Assembly: GCA_026261815.1 (NCBI GenBank)
Contig: JAMPIT010000379.1
Location: forward strand, 10,180,001-10,244,000
Origin: Monarcha castaneiventris obscurior
Lineage: Eukaryota; Chordata; Aves; Passeriformes; Monarchidae
Length of the DNA: 64,000 bases
Direction of reading: 5' to 3'
Below are positions 1 to 14,218 of the stretch, piece after piece (positions within the stretch are counted from its first letter, which is position 1; every line of letters begins with the position of its first letter). The notes beneath the pieces are model-generated. The model was not told the DNA's origin. It saw only the letters and a program-made list of their open reading frames with translations, and made no database searches. Made by a program: the position numbers and the translations under genes.

Positions 1-3000
1 CTCTCCTGGGCCATGGCACTGCTCAGCATAGACAGGGGCTAGGAATGGGAAGGGGAAAGTCTTGGGGAAGGCTTGGAGGTCTGTCTCCCAGCCTGTCTGG
101 GTGGGGAGACCTAATGAAAGCCAGCACTATGGGACAGGAACAAGCACCCTGGGGTCCTCCCAGACCCTTTCCATTCTGATTGAGTGGTGCACTCCTTGCA
201 CAGATAGGTGGGATTACCTCGCCTGCAAGTTTCCTTGGTTCGACACTTCAAAATAACCTTTCAAGCATGAGTTTTTCATTAGTCTCTTTTTTTTTTTTCT
301 GAGTAGTTTTGGCTGTAAAAATATTGACTTAGCAAATCAAGAAGTAACACCTAGATTTCTCCATAAAAATAAATCTTTAATATTGAACTTGGGATTGAGG
401 ACTCAAAACTCTGTTAATGCTGCATTTTATTGCCTTTATTGATGATCAAACATTACCACACATCATGTTTTTAAAGGGGAATTTGAGGACAATTTTAATT
501 CATGGTTATTTATTCTTTCCTTTCTTTCTATATGTACTGTTTGTTGTTGGGCTTTGGTCTTATTTCTCTAAAGGAATGAATGCTTCTACTCTGTTGCAGC
601 CATTCCTGCCTAACAGCTACTTGCTCATAAATCTGCAGTCCAACACCGACATTATTTCAGAGACTGAGAAGAACAAAGTTGGTTCAATGAATTTTGTCAA
701 TACATCCTATTTCAGAGCCTGACTAAAACCCGTTGCTAAAACAATCTGAAAAGCAGCACAGCCTCGACCATTGATTTGCATTAGGGAATTTTGGCCAAAT
801 GCTTGCAGTGAGTCTGGTGCTCCCATTTGCACAGTTATTTAGGACTCTAGAAATCTCAGCCTAAAACTGTAATGGAGCGGGGAGACTGTAGTTACATCAT
901 GAGCTGGTTTCACTAGTGACTGCTCTTTGGATTGTCCAAATAGTTCTCACTGTATCAATATTGGCTGGAGTTGGGAGTTTTTTGGGGTTTTTTTAGTGAT
1001 GTTGTCTGCTGTGCAAGGCCTTTTGTCTTTAGCCATAAAAGGATAAAATGTGGAATTTCATCTTTTTGAACGTATTTGAATACAGAAAGGAGTATCCCTG
1101 TATCAGGCACATATTTACTGCCCTTTCTTTTGCCTAAAGTAACACAAAAATAGTATTTGAGGGGAAAAATCCATTAAGGTCTCACTTCAACACTAATGAG
1201 CTTTTTATTTACTATCTCTTTATGACACATGACATTAGGAATTTGGCTTATCCTATCAAAGCTCAGAAACGTTTTATGGTACAGAAGCTCATGTTTCTAA
1301 TCAAAGCAACTGCTATCTTGATTTTGAAGTAGCAAACACCTATAATGAATTGCTGATGAATGATTTGTGTGTAAAAATCATTAACTGAATTTTTTTAATC
1401 AATATGTTTGTGGAATTTGTTACTGGAAAAAAAAAGAAAGAAATGAGATCTATATCAGTGATTAAATGAGTTACTAAAAAATTCCAATTAGGAACAAAAT
1501 TCATGTAATTAAATGGAAACTCTCATTAAAAAATCATCTTAGGGGTTTGTTTTTCTAATAGAATTATGTCCTAAAATAATAGGACATTCAAACTCATGAA
1601 GAAGACAATTTTAAGATGGCCTCTAAGACATGAGAATTTCAGCTGAAGCGTTAATGATATATAAAACAGTGTGTGTTATTAAAATTATGACATCCAGTCC
1701 TACATGCATGTACTGTCAAGACTTCTAACAGTTACATTAATTATATATTTGCTATTCAGCACCAGTGAGTAGAGCATGATCCATCTGTACAAGTTTATTA
1801 AAAAAAATAAAATCTGACTAAACAATTTCTTCTGCAGCTGTACAAGTGTGAAGATGGAGAGTGTGCAGTTAGAGCAAGGTGAAATAGGACTGAAGCCAGT
1901 GCAGAAGAATTCAGCTGACTTACTTATAACAAGTACACCAGCCTTACCACAGATGTAATTCTCTATAATTTATAGAGCAGTTTGCTGTTCTGTTAGGTTG
2001 AATCAGTCATAGCTGGAGAACAGACTGTAAAGTTACACAAGTGTACTGCTCTTAACTTGTAGGATTGCAAAACAAAATGATTTATATGTGTTAACAGGGC
2101 TAAATGTCCCTCAGATACTTTCAGAAAGAGATGAAATGGCTGGGTTTGAGCTGTCAAGGCGGGCAGAACGAGAGTCAGGATTCAACATGAGGGTTTTGCA
2201 ATCCTTACTTTATTTAGCAAAGCAAGCAGGTTAGTTTTCCGTGGAATACCCTCATAGCCTTCACCCAAAAGTTTGCTGCCTGTGTCAGTGAATCATGGCA
2301 TGAACACAGGCAGTATTGCTGGTGTCTGAGCTGCAGGAAAATGGGGTCATCCAGAAGAGCACTGATAAAGAGTTATGATGCCATTATCTGTCATGAACAC
2401 CACTCAGATGGAACTTTACAATTTATGCAAAGCCAAAGTCAAGTGGTAGGCCTGAAGGAGACCTTGAAAACTTCCACAGAATAATATCTTGTGCATTTTA
2501 TATGGGAATTTTCTTCATAATGTGGAGTTTGATGTGCTGGTGAGCTGTCAGAAGGACTCTGCACAAAGATAGTTTTATTGCAAATATTCTTGCCAAGGGA
2601 ACAAAAAAAGCAATCACCCCTGCATGTTTGATTTATAATTAACAGGAATAAAAATGTAATCACAAATGTAGCTGCCACATCTAGGCATGGTATAAATATT
2701 TTATGCGGTGCTTCAAAGTTGCATATAATGTGCACTCTAAAATTTGAGTATCATAGTAAATGAAGTTATTAAACCTTTAAAGAAGAAATTCTGGACTCTC
2801 ACAATTATGGAAACACTGGTGTGTTGAACAATGATCCTGTAAATTACAGCATGTAACAAAAAATTCTTATCTCTCTGCAGAATGTGCAGGAATATAAATG
2901 TCTTGTAAAATTGGTACAAATGAAAAGCTGAAGGTTGAAAGGACTTTGGATGAACTTTATGAATTCTGCTCTCAAACATATTCATAAATGATATTTATTA

Positions 3001-6000
3001 TTTTAAGGCGTAAGCAATTCTTTAAGAGGGGATGTCACACAGGTTATTCTTAGGTCATGTGGCAGGTTTAGGAACTTTGAATATTCTGTTTGCAGATAGC
3101 TCTTCTGCACCTCATTAAAGGAAACAGAGACCTGTCCCAAAAATGCCATTATTCCTGTTTGTATTTCTGTCAGTGGCATATCTGAGCAGCACCAGATATT
3201 ATTGGAGGACACCTCTGCTACAAAGGCTTGGAAAGCTTCTGGGGAGCCAGGTCACTCCTTTGATGCTGGCAAGAAGCCCAAAACACCACATGGCAGCCAC
3301 TGCAGCAAGTCCCAGGGTTTCTCTGTGCTCGGGGGAAGCGTTGGGTGTTGAGCAGCCTGATTTCCAGAGCCAGGAGTGGTGTGTGTCACTTCAGCCAGCA
3401 CTGATGAAAGTGCCCTTCCTGCTGTGTAATCTGTGCATCTGGCAGATGGCATTTGTGATTAGTATTGATTAGTGGAGGGTGTGAAAGTTATCTACCTGAG
3501 AATGAAGCAGAACAGAGCAGTCAGACATCTGCACAACCGCCCACAAGCACCACAGAGAGGATATTTTCATGTTCTTTACCGTCCCAAAAGTGATGATGTC
3601 TTGTATCATTGGCAGCTGGAGACTCTGCCTGAAAAGCTGTTGAGTGTCCATTTCTCCTCCCCTCCTTCTTCCTTCCCAGGACCAAATAGGTGCTGCAACA
3701 CAGCATCATAACACTTTATAGAAAAGATACTGCTGCCAATAAGGACCTGGAATTTTTTATAAACTTTGAAGACTACTCAATCATTATTGCATATAATGCC
3801 TATATAAAGTATATATAATGTATTGTATGTAGAGTGTATATTTCATATATTAATGCATTCAGTGCAGCAAGTGGGGTTTTCTAATTAAGTTCTTGTTAAT
3901 GATATAGGACAGGAAGAAAAATGATTTGGCATCAGAACAGGCAGGTCAAAAAAAGGTAGTCTGTGGGGGAAGACGTAGCAGAGGAGAAAATAAAGTCCAA
4001 TATTAGTACATATTTTTCTTAGCTTAGAGCTAAATAATAATTTTTAACTTTCTTCCCCTCTGCTGTCCCAGGGTTAAATAATAAATGATTTTGTTTCACT
4101 GTAAGCATAGTTGATTTCTAATCTGAAAAACCTCCTCTTCTGCAGCAGAATTTCATGTAATTATAGATCAATTCTTACAGCAATCCTTCTGCTCTTCATA
4201 ATTATTTCATGCCTGCTCTGGCCAAGCAACAAATGTCAGGATGTGAAAGGGGGATTGTAAGTCAGAGTCTGCCTTGCAGGGTTTCTAAGTCCTGATAAAG
4301 GCTCTGTAGAATATTTGTGTTGCACTGAGGTGTGTGTCTTTTCCCTCTTTTGTGCAACAAACTTCAGAAGCATTACCTTGTCCTTTATACATAGAAATAT
4401 CATTATGTGATGTTATATGACCCTCACAGTAGGAGAATTGGGGTGCATGAATGCCACATGAGTGCAGGACAGTGTGCAGTGCTCTGCCTCAGAAGGGCCA
4501 TGGCTAGGGGATCACGCCCAGCCCCAAAAAAAAGGGAGGCAGGCTGGAGGCAGAACTGCAGGTGGCTGCTCTGAAGACCAGGAGAGAAGACTGCAGACCA
4601 AGAGAAAATGGGATCATTTGTATAACAAAGACATCAAGTCAAATTTGGGATGAATTATTTATCCAGATTAAGTTCCTTTTCAGGCTTTTAGTGTGAGGCC
4701 TAGTATTCTTTCTGATGGAGTTCAGAACACCAGAGTGTTACCCCCTAACACCAGAGCACTGTAAAGAACTCAGTATTAATGTGATTTAGCTGTCGCTCTT
4801 GTACTTACTAGTGGGGGGAGGGAGCCAAGAGGAAAGTGATGGCCTTTTCTGTGTGCCATATCTGTACCCAAAAGTATGCATGTCTTATGGGCTGACAACA
4901 CAATCAGACACAGAACCATAGCTATTTGTCTCCTGTGAACACTGAATTAGATATTTTTTAGTCCAAAGATGTAAAACCATCAAGCAATCATGATAGCAGA
5001 GCTCCTGAACTAAAGAAAGCTTTGAGTTCATTAGTCTGTGTGCATTCATGGAAAGGCTGTGATATTTTATCAGGAAAGCATTTTCAGTAAAGAGCAAAGT
5101 GCCAAAGTAACCCATACTTCAAATGTTTCCAGAGGAAGTGGTTTCTGGTCTTAAGTTGGAAACGGACAGATTTTTGGGAACTTGGCTGTAGCAACATGCA
5201 AGAAAGATGCAACTGATTTTTTAAGCACTCTGTAAAGTGTTCATGTCCCACCCACTCTTGCTGCCACAGGGTGTAATCTGAGAAGCATCATACAAAATAT
5301 GATGTTGAAAACAGATGTCTGGATCTAGACCTGACCTTGAATGAGTAAAGGAAAGGAAAAAGTCTGTTTAGCACAGCAGATTGGAAAAGAAATTATATTT
5401 CTGTTCCCTAAGGAGAATACAATCTGATAGAAGCTATCAATAAAGACATAAATAAACCTGTTTACAAGCAAACTGAGACTTACTTTACAAATTGGATTCT
5501 TAAAAAGGGAGAAAAATCAACACAACCACACCAGTTCTCAGTGTGAGCAGAAGGCCCTGGTGGAACAGTCTTGGTTCAGTCAGTAACCGAGCGCATCAGA
5601 AGAAAGTCTACTTTTAGTAAACTCAGTCCAGTCTTTTCCATTTCACAGGAAGGTGGAAAGTCTGTGAGCTACAACACATATCTCTACATCTGAATGAATC
5701 ATCCTGGTTCCTTGAGCAGTCATCAGAGAGAAATGGGCAATGAGTGATGTAGTGAACCTTCAATATTAAAAAATTTTAATTCTACCTGAAATTCAAATTT
5801 GCAATGCATTTATAAAAATAGATTTTTAAAACAGAAATTTCTAATAGAAAGAGAATTTTTGTGTTATACCCAAACATATGTATAGTGAGAACCCCTGCCT
5901 TTCTGGTGCCCCATTGGAAGGCAAGAACAAACAGGGTTGGGTTTTTCCTCTCTCTACTTATGCTGCTTCCATTTTTGTTTCTGAAATGGAATACTGCAGA

Positions 6001-9000
6001 AACGCTGGCAGACAAAAGATACTAAATCATTACTTTCTCCTCATATATGAAGAGTGTGCTTCATAACAGAGGCTGTGTCAAAGTTAACAGGCAGCATATT
6101 CCACTAATTGCTGTTCATAATTGCCATCTCAGGCTCGAACAGTCCAACAACCCACAGAGTGGAAAGCATAAGAAATTAAATAATCTGAAACACGAAGTTT
6201 ATGGGCTGTTGATTTGCCTTGTTTCAGTTTAATCTCGGTGTAATCCCGCAGTAACTTTATGTGTTGTCTCTCAGGCCCACTATCAATGCATCCATTCCTA
6301 GACCTCTGGCTCCCCCAAAATTAAAATGCAAGCCTCTGCAAAATGACAACACACACAAAAAAGTTCTTGCAAATAGTTAATTCCCATCCCACATTCTCTG
6401 AAGAATGTCACTGGTCTCAGCAGTGTGTATTGCAGATGGGAAAACTGACAAAGGCTGCCTACAGAATTAAGCTCAGAGCCTCTGATGCTGCATGATACCA
6501 CAAACGGGTGAATGCCAAAATATCAAAAAGCTAGGATACCCTTAGACTCTCAGAGGAGTTTAGTGAGTAGCAAACAGTGAGCTATGATGAACCTACCTTA
6601 AAAAATTAGTCTGCTTGTATCTTAAATAACATTAATGTAACGATCTACACTGGTAGAAACTTGGTGTTGTCAGCATTTGCAAATTCTGGATTTTTGAGCA
6701 ATGCCAGTCGATTTGTGGCTGCTTGTAGAAAGCCCATGAGCTCTGCAGGAATATCAGAAGAAAACCACTGTGCACATCTTGGTGTCTGCCCAGTGTCCTC
6801 CCCTGAGGTGGCACACGTATACAACAAAGTGAGTGAGGCCTCAGCTGGGCATCTCATGAGCAGAGCCTTTCTAAATGACAGCACCAATCTTGCTAACTGG
6901 TGCCAGAAGTTAGTACCTGGGTTTTTTATTACTACACTTTCACAGTTTTGCTGAGCACTGCAAATACCTTAAAAGAACTAATATGGGCTTGGTCTGACCA
7001 TTGCAACACTGGAACTGACAAAAGGAAAGAGCATTCGGGTGAACAAAGACTGGAAGGACTGAAAAAAGGGGCAGAAAAGTCAGGCTAGAGCTAGGAAAAG
7101 ATGGAACCTGCATGGCCTTGCACTGCAAGTTGATGGACTTACGTTCCCATAGGATCACATCTCTGACAGTGTCTTATCTTATTCTTCTCCTTTGTGGGGT
7201 GTTTTTCCTTCTTCCTCATTCATCCCTGCCCCTTCCTGCATGAGGATATAACACCTTCCAATCCTTTTGTGAGAGCTCAAAGGCTCCTCATGCTGGTATT
7301 GCTTCTAAATATTGAATTCTGAACTAATGGCAGCCTGGAAAGATGCTTCCTGACATCAGTACTGCATTGAAGGGTAATTCTTGCAGGAACTTGAAGTGAC
7401 TTGAGTTCACTCCACACAGGCAAACTGTTTAATGGGAAAAGCCCAGTCAGAGCTTATTAAGCACTGTTTACATGGAGTTCAGGACAAATAGCACAAGTCC
7501 TGCATCTCAGTACAGAAATATGTATCACTTACGTAGACTCACCCCAGTCTGACTTTATAAATTGTTAATAAACAGTGCCAAGGTCTACCAAAATACTAAG
7601 CCGGCTTAATGATAAACTAAAAGCTTTCCATTTCCTTGCCTTGAAATAACAACTCCCATGTGCTTTATACAGTTATTACCTTCAGGGAATTTAGGCTTTC
7701 ATGAGTGCTCTGGCTATTTACTTTATTTGCTAATGGAGTTAGCTGGGCTGTAATGTGAGGAAAGTTGAAAGGGCAAAACTGGTTTGTGTTTAGAAGTGCC
7801 TAGCAATTTGCAAAGGAAATAGTAAAAGTAAATTTAAAAAAATCCAGAGTAGTCTGTTACTTCTAATAATGCAGGGAGATACATTCCCTCTATTTTAGCT
7901 GCCAGCCTTAACACAGTCACAGACAATTTTTAGCTAAGCAACCCAGTTTGCTGAGTGTAATAGTTTAAATTCCCCCTGGGGGAAGGCAGGTAGGTCTGCA
8001 AACCTGCAAAGTCACCTTGGATAGTTTGTTGTTTCCCGTGTTCATTCAGGCAGCTTTCTGGTCCTGGGAAAACAGCCCCATAGACCCCACCATGGGCTCA
8101 TCCCTGCAGGTACAGGCATGAAGGGGCCTGACCCTGTGTCCCAAGGGCTGCTGGGCGCCCAGGCACCGGTGCTCTGTGCTGTTGGGAAGCTAAAACACAG
8201 AAGCAGCAAGAGGGCAAGACCCAGGAGGTCAAACTCAGAGGGTGCCTGGGAGAGACTCACCTGGTTATTATGGGCCTGGAGGACTGGTGAGCAGACTCTG
8301 GCTTTGGCTGGCTTGAACAATGCACCTTTCATATGAAATCTCCCTGGGATAAAATCTACAAGCAGCCCTGTGAGGAGGGAGCAAAGCCCTACAGGACTGA
8401 TTGTGGGAAGTGTTTCTCACAGCTGGTCTGATATCCCAGGGGGATGCTTGTGTGAACTGGACTTTGATGCATCTATTAACATTTCCTTCCTTTCGTCTTG
8501 GCAGGATGACAGAGACTCATTAGATTTTGGACAGAGGCAGCCTCACTCTTTCTGTGCTCAAAGCTAAATCAAGACCTCTCTCAGGCCCCTCCATGGGCTG
8601 CCCCAGAGCCTTGGGAGTGTGTAACACACCACAGAGCCCCACAGCTCATAAACCCCGTCCCCAGGATTTACAGCTCTGGCCCAGCACTGTGCTGATGTCT
8701 TCATGCAGCTTCCCTTTCTCCCCCTCTCCTCCATCTCAAACGCCTGCCCTTGATATACAACCTCAGCACACTCCTGCACACCGTGCTGATAGTATTTCAC
8801 TTGTGTGTGAGAAAAACAGCAATCTGCCTTTTTTGTTAGTGGCATTACCAGCACCCTAGATGCCGTCCAAGGGCAGAGGCTGAGTCTTAGTGCAGAATTA
8901 CAGATATTCATTATTTTAAAAGCCCTGTTACAATCCCATCTGCTGTTTGTTTGCTGCAGCATTGTCAGATTTCAAACTGTAGGAGAGGAAAATAGAAACT

Positions 9001-10079
9001 ACTGCACCAAATGAGGATGTATTCATTACTGAATGGCTGAATTTCACTATTGCAGGGGTTTTTTAATGGGTTTAACAAAGACTTTTTAGATATTATTGTC
9101 AAATCAACTATTTAAATAGGCACAAGATGCTGGATACCAAATGAGGCAAGCATCTAAATCCTAAAAAAATACACTGTTAATGTAGCTCTCTTTCTTTTGC
9201 TGTTCTGCTTCTGCTGCCAATGCTTAAAGGGCTCCATGCAGCAAGTTGTATAATTAAAATTATTGTGTGAGTTAGAAAGAAAAACTCATCTGAGACAGCT
9301 CATATAAGTACTAGCCCTGTATCTGTTTTCTGATAGACCTGAGCTTGCAGGGCAGCTCTGGGCCGTGTCCATCCCTGTAGTCATTCCAACATTGTCAGGA
9401 AGATGCTGGCAGCAGGAAACAGGCCAGTCTGGCAAACATCACTATTTCCCAGGATCAGTGAAATGCAAGAACTCAAAATATGGGAAAGTCTTTCCAGAAA
9501 AACAATGCACAACTTTAAACAACACAAGTAAAAAATGCACTGTCATCCAACTCCTTTATTTACTTTAAATCCTCCAGAGGCCACAGCAGTGACCTGAGTG
9601 GACAGGAGTTTATTAATACTGGAGTGAATCGTTCTTTTCAGTTGACTTCAGCGTAAGGGATTGGGTCTGCAGGAGAAGATGCTGGTGTGGCCAGCCTGTA
9701 AGAACCTAGAAGTAAATGGGAACATGGACTGCAAACCAAATCATATTAATCTTGAAAATCTTTAAAAACCCCAGCCAGAGGAAACTAGCAGGGCTGTCTG
9801 AATGCGAGCCAGGAACAGGCTGAGGTGCAGCTGAAGCAGCAAAGCTCTGTTCCCCAACTCTCCCATCTGCCGGAGACCTTTCCCGTTTGGAGGGCTGTGA
9901 ACCCACCTAGTGAGGAGGTTCAGTGCATGCTGCGAGCTCCACCAGAACATGATTGAATTCCTCTTTTACTGCTTCTCTGCTGCTGCTGCTCAGTGACCTG
10001 TGGAGTTTGTTAATAACTTTTATGCCCATTATTGTTCCTCATTACAATAGACATTATCGGCATCCTCCCCCTCCTCTTT
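1..10079. other. Unique non-coding sequence, no gene recognised
   Basis: I see no supported gene, RNA or recent transposon here. Open frames are short (at most about 130 codons), overlap each other on both strands and show no protein family I know. Base composition varies. GC-richer patches lie at about 1-250, 3220-3470, 4460-4620 and 8040-8870. AT-rich stretches lie at about 1030-1900 and 3720-3900, the latter with many TATA/ATAT words. The GC-richer patches have no splice-flanked frame that I could defend as an exon, and they lack the CpG density of a CpG-island promoter. They could be very old repeats or a gene's untranslated sequence. I cannot tell which by eye. Confidence 0.6.
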
Positions 10080-10300
10080 GGAAGATTCAATCACTTTATC
10101 TTGACAATATATTAGTAAATTAGTACCATAACTGAGACACTTAATATATTCAACTGTCTGAAAGACAGACTACTTGCCTGTTTCTAAAAGCTTGAGTATA
10201 ATGTTGTTAAATACAGATGCTGTGCAGGGCTCACAAGTTGCGTAATTATTTCCACAAGCTGTTTTCTCTTGTAAGTAAAAACTTCAATTCTTTTTTTTCC
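10080..10300. promoter_or_regulatory. Candidate conserved non-coding element (low confidence)
   Basis: This AT-rich block without recognisable repeats has the texture of a vertebrate conserved non-coding element: mixed AT-rich words, a paired CTGTCTGAAAGACAG motif (7-bp inverted arms around one base) near 10156-10170, and a retained CpG in GCGTAATT near 10240. The call is an inference from texture, since no comparison between species was possible. It may simply be neutral AT-rich DNA. Confidence 0.25.
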
Positions 10301-10499
10301 ACACCACCCTCCTCAGAGGGCAAGAATTCTCATAAACACAACCTTCAAATAATCATGTTTTTACTACCAGTATATAATTTAATTTAAAAGGAAAGGAGGG
10401 GGAAGTTTACAGGGTTCTTATTATCCAACTGTTACATTTCATGATTAAATTCATTAAAGCAATAATTCAGAGCAAAGGGGTGTTGCTGAGGGCAGGAAA

Positions 10500-10830
10500 G
10501 TTTACAGTGTAAATACTTAGTGAGCCATGCTGTATAGCCAGGCCCCTTATCTTGCGAAAATGATTTATAGAAAACAACTTGATTACATTTTCAGCCCTAC
10601 TACCGCTGGGTGATTAGATGAGAGCTCTTTGTTGTTATGACTGTCTACTTTAACTAAACTTAACTCCATCTGCTTTTCATTTAGCAACCACCACATCTCT
10701 CTGGCAGGCAGCTGCCAGGTAAAGAACAATTTGGAGACTGATGCTGCTGGGGGTTTGCAGCCCTCGGTTCGGTTCCCTGACCTCCCACAGGCTTCCTGCC
10801 AGAAAGTCTGACATCCCTTAATCCCTCAGT
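10500..10830. promoter_or_regulatory. Candidate conserved non-coding element (low confidence)
   Basis: The segment keeps several CpGs (TTGCGAAAA, TACCGCTGG, CTCGGTTCGG) in a CpG-poor neighbourhood. It also holds homeobox-like and E-box-like words (GATTAGATGAG, GGCAGCTGCC). GGCAGCTGCC near 10708 is a perfect 10-bp palindrome containing a CAGCTG E-box. No frame or repeat explains the segment. Its regulatory status is an inference. Absence of an orthologous conserved block in other birds or reptiles would refute it. Confidence 0.25.
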
Positions 10831-13529
10831 GAGGTCTCTTGAAATAGCTCCTCCATCTTTGCTTATTTAGACTGCAAATTTCTCAGGCAGGGACTCTTTT
10901 ACTAGACTGAAACTGCTGCATGTTCAGGCATTAATGGAGTGCAAATACTATAGACAGGAAGATTTGGTATCATTATGCTTATGTCATCTGATAATGCAAT
11001 TGAAAACAGTATTAGGGTTGTGCCTGAAGGACCTGAGCATCACTTAGGTTTTACCATTGTAGGTGGAGGAGAAAAATAAATAATCCAATGTCTTCTGATT
11101 TATCTGACTTCAGCTTGTGCCAGGCTCTTTACAGTAAGTACTTCAGTACCTGCAATTGTGTTTGGAAATGGCATATGTGAAGAAAATAAGGACAACCTCT
11201 TTTGGCCACTTTCCAATGCATGAATGATTGCTGCCTCTGCATTCTCATGTGCACATATGTAATTTCATTTAATTTTTATGCTTTCCCAGTTGCAAGGATA
11301 ATGATGTAAAGCCCTTTGGACCTAATGCTGCTATCAGAAACACTGACGTATGTCCTGTGAAATACACATAGTGTGCTTGCTGGTTTGTAAAAGGACAGAA
11401 TCTTCCATATCAGATCTGTAGATGGGTGTATATGTTCACCACAGATGGGGGAGCTCTTCTGCAAGGGGGAAGAAACTCCCTAACTGGTCATGTTGAGGGT
11501 TTGCATATTTGCATTTGGCACGGAGGAGACTGTAAGAGTGCCTTTGGCATTGCATGGGGCTCAGAGTCAAATGTGAAGGCTTCCTGTGAAGTACACAGCA
11601 AATAACAGAGACAGAAATGGGAACTAAAGCTTCATAAACCAGAGGAGTTCCTTCCTATAAATCTGTGCACTTTATTCCGAGATAGAGATGTACTTACCAC
11701 TGCTCAGGGTTCACTGCTTAGACCTCAGACCCAAAGTAAACACTCAGGTATCCCTTTTTTTTCAAAGAGAGAAAAGATTTCCCATCCCTTCAAAAGGGAA
11801 GGAGGGGGTTCTTGTCCACGTTTAGCATAAGTAGTCCTCTTGCACAGAACCCCAGCAATCCATGCTCCATCCTCTGACAATAGTCTTAAGCCCCAGAATG
11901 GGTCTGCATCCTCAGGTGCACTCTCAGCACTCTGCTTACAAATAATGAGAAAAAATATTCACTACAGAGGAAAGAACAATCTTTTGGCTTACAAATTAGA
12001 GACGTCAGCTGACTCTCAGGAAAGATGGATTCTAGTCCTTTCCCTGAATGATTAATTTAACATAATATAACTGTGCAATGGGGCTGGGTAGCACATAATT
12101 TACACTTCAGAGCACTTTCTCACCAGGCAGGTGGGTGGGGGGTTAATCTTCCAGTTTTATCCCAAGAGCCTGACTCAGGAAACCTACTGTAACAGGGATG
12201 TTATACTTGGAGGGGCGGACCACAAATGTTCCCATCTCTCTTTTTCCCTGGAGGCATCATGTTGCTCATCCAATTCCTTCCTTCAGTTACCGGAGCTCAT
12301 CCCTCCCCTGGCTAGGAAGTGGTGTTCTGTAGCTTGTCCTATAGCAAGCCACAGGGAGTGAAGGTTACAAACGTTATTAAACAAATCAGATTACAGGCTC
12401 GTATGTCCAGCCTAAATGAAGAGAGGATTATGTGTGCATTCCGGGAAGCTACTAGAAGTGAAGTTTTTGTGGCTAAATAAAAGGAAATGTGTGCTTAGGG
12501 AACCTATTTCCCTGTTTAGTCTGCTTTCAACTAGCTCCCTAAGGTTTCTGGTTTCATCCAGGGCTGTATCCTCAGGCCAGGATATTAAAGTTTCTAGAGA
12601 CAGTGAGAAAAGATAGAGACACACAGGCACTACAAATGTCCTTAAAGTTAACTAAAAAATGAGATACAGTGCAAGGCAGGCAAGAAACCCTTCCTGCACG
12701 GAACAAGTTATGCCTTGGTTTCCTTCTTTGCCACCAATATGTACTTTTTCTCTAAAGATTGTTACAGCTACTTTATTTTAAAATGTAACATACATGATTG
12801 CATCATGCATATTTTTGGTGTGCCCAGACAACATATTGAATTTGTACAATAGCAGCTGTGAAGTATCATTGTGTCCATTATAAACAGAGGTAAAGTTTTA
12901 GTGACTTGCCACCTCTAGTCCTGGGACAAGAGACATAAGAGCATATTGGGCTGAGGTCCTGTTTGGTAAGTGGATTATCTTTCTTCTACTCATGATTGCA
13001 GAAGTTGCAATGGGACCTAAGTGACTGTTCCCATCTCACAAAATACTGCCTCTATAGCTTGAAAGACCTCTAACAGGTATAAGAGGGAATTAGGAAGGGA
13101 AAGTAACTGGCTGAGATGCATGGACTGAGATATATTACATCTGCCTCGTTCCACTTCAAAAAAAAAAAAAACAAAAGGCAGGCTATCTGAACAAGGGGAA
13201 GGTGTTTCACCATTTTTCTATTTAGCATCTTCCCCACTCCTATGTGTTAACAGCGTTTCTCTGTACCTGTGCAGAGCTGGCTGTAGAGTACACAGCTGAT
13301 GATGTTTCATTCTCCAGGTGGCAATGGCTCAGGCTTGAAGGAAGATCTCCAGAACCATTCTTTATTTTACCTGAAGTGACAATGTGGACTTCATTTAGCT
13401 GCTGCACATTGTAATGATGATAAGGAGATCACCTCAGCTGCCCATTGAAAACACTTTTGGCAGGGTAATGGGCAAGATCATTACCCTGGTTTGGGTTTGA
13501 AGGGATTTTCAAGATCATCTACTTAAGAG
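10831..13529. other. Unique non-coding sequence
   Basis: No gene or transposon is recognised. The only simple sequence of note is a run of 14 A at about 13158-13171 followed by C and four more A. It is not preceded by any recognisable retroposed body, so I do not read it as the tail of a processed pseudogene. Confidence 0.55.
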
Positions 13530-14218
13530 TCATAGAATCACAGAATATCCTGAGTTGGAAGGCACCCACAAGGATCATGGACATCCAGCTCCTGGCCCTG
13601 CACAAAACATCCTCCAGAGTCACACCATGTGCCTGAGATCATTGTCCAAATGCTTCTTGAACTCTGTCAGGCTTGGTGCTGTGACCACTTCCCTGGGGAG
13701 CCTGTTCCAGTGCCCAAACACCCTCTGGGTGAAGAATCTTTTCCAAATACCTGGTTTAAACTTCCTCTGACACAACTCCAGGCCATTCCTTTGGGTCCTG
13801 TCACTGGTCACCAAAGAGAAGAGATCAGTGCTTGCCCCTCCTCTCCCCCTTGTAAGGAAGCTGTAGACTGCAGTGAGGTCTCCCCATCTCCTCTTCTCCA
13901 GGCTGAACAGACCAAGTGACTTCAGACATTCCTCATAAGGTTTCCCCTCAGGGCTCTTCACCACTTCTGTAGCCCTCCTTTGAACACTATAACTTTGTAA
14001 AGCTATTAGAGAATAGCTTTTCAACCTTCTATTGCAATGTCCAAATATATTGCAATGTCCAAATTGCCCACAGCGCTCGAGGTGAGGCTGCCGCATTGCA
14101 GAGGAGAGCAGCAGAGTCACTTCCCTTGCCTGGCTGGCCATGCTGTGCCTGATGTACCCCAGGACATGGCTGGTCCTCCTGGCTGCCAGGGCACACTTGT
14201 GACCCTCCCATGGGCAGG
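13530..14218 (-). mobile_element. CR1 LINE fragment, ORF2 C-terminal part plus 3' end, broken
   Basis: This is a 5'-truncated copy of CR1, the chicken-repeat-1 non-LTR retrotransposon. The low-coordinate end carries the reverse complement of the CR1 3' terminus (CATAGAATCACAGAAT, then a TTGGAAGG block). Reading the minus strand upward gives the conserved C-terminal part of ORF2. At about 13620-14141 a 173-codon open stretch contains WNRLPREVV, RTQRNGLELC, LGLFSLEKRRWGDL and, at its upstream end, REVTLLL followed by RPHLE-like residues. This region lies downstream of the reverse transcriptase catalytic core, so the copy cannot move. An 18-bp tandem duplication (14031-14064) adds the repeated FGHCN residues and is not in the usual CR1 protein. 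The subfamily is uncertain; the 3' end differs from the common GGTTTGGGTTGGAAGG type. Confidence 0.9.
14031..14064. repeat. 18-bp tandem duplication inside the CR1 copy
   Basis: The 16-base word ATTGCAATGTCCAAAT occurs at 14031-14046 and again at 14049-14064, an 18-base period. It sits within the CR1 coding remnant and keeps the frame (+6 codons), which is why the open stretch survives across it. It looks like a local slippage duplication after or during insertion. Confidence 0.85.

Noticed and set aside
13158..13171. Poly-A run as a processed-pseudogene tail
   Set aside because: No retroposed body, no direct repeats and no gene similarity precede it.
13620..14141. 173-codon minus-strand open frame as a host gene
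   Set aside because: The residues (WNRLPREVV, LGLFSLEKRRWGDL) are the CR1 ORF2 C-terminus, next to a CR1 3' end. It is a transposon remnant.
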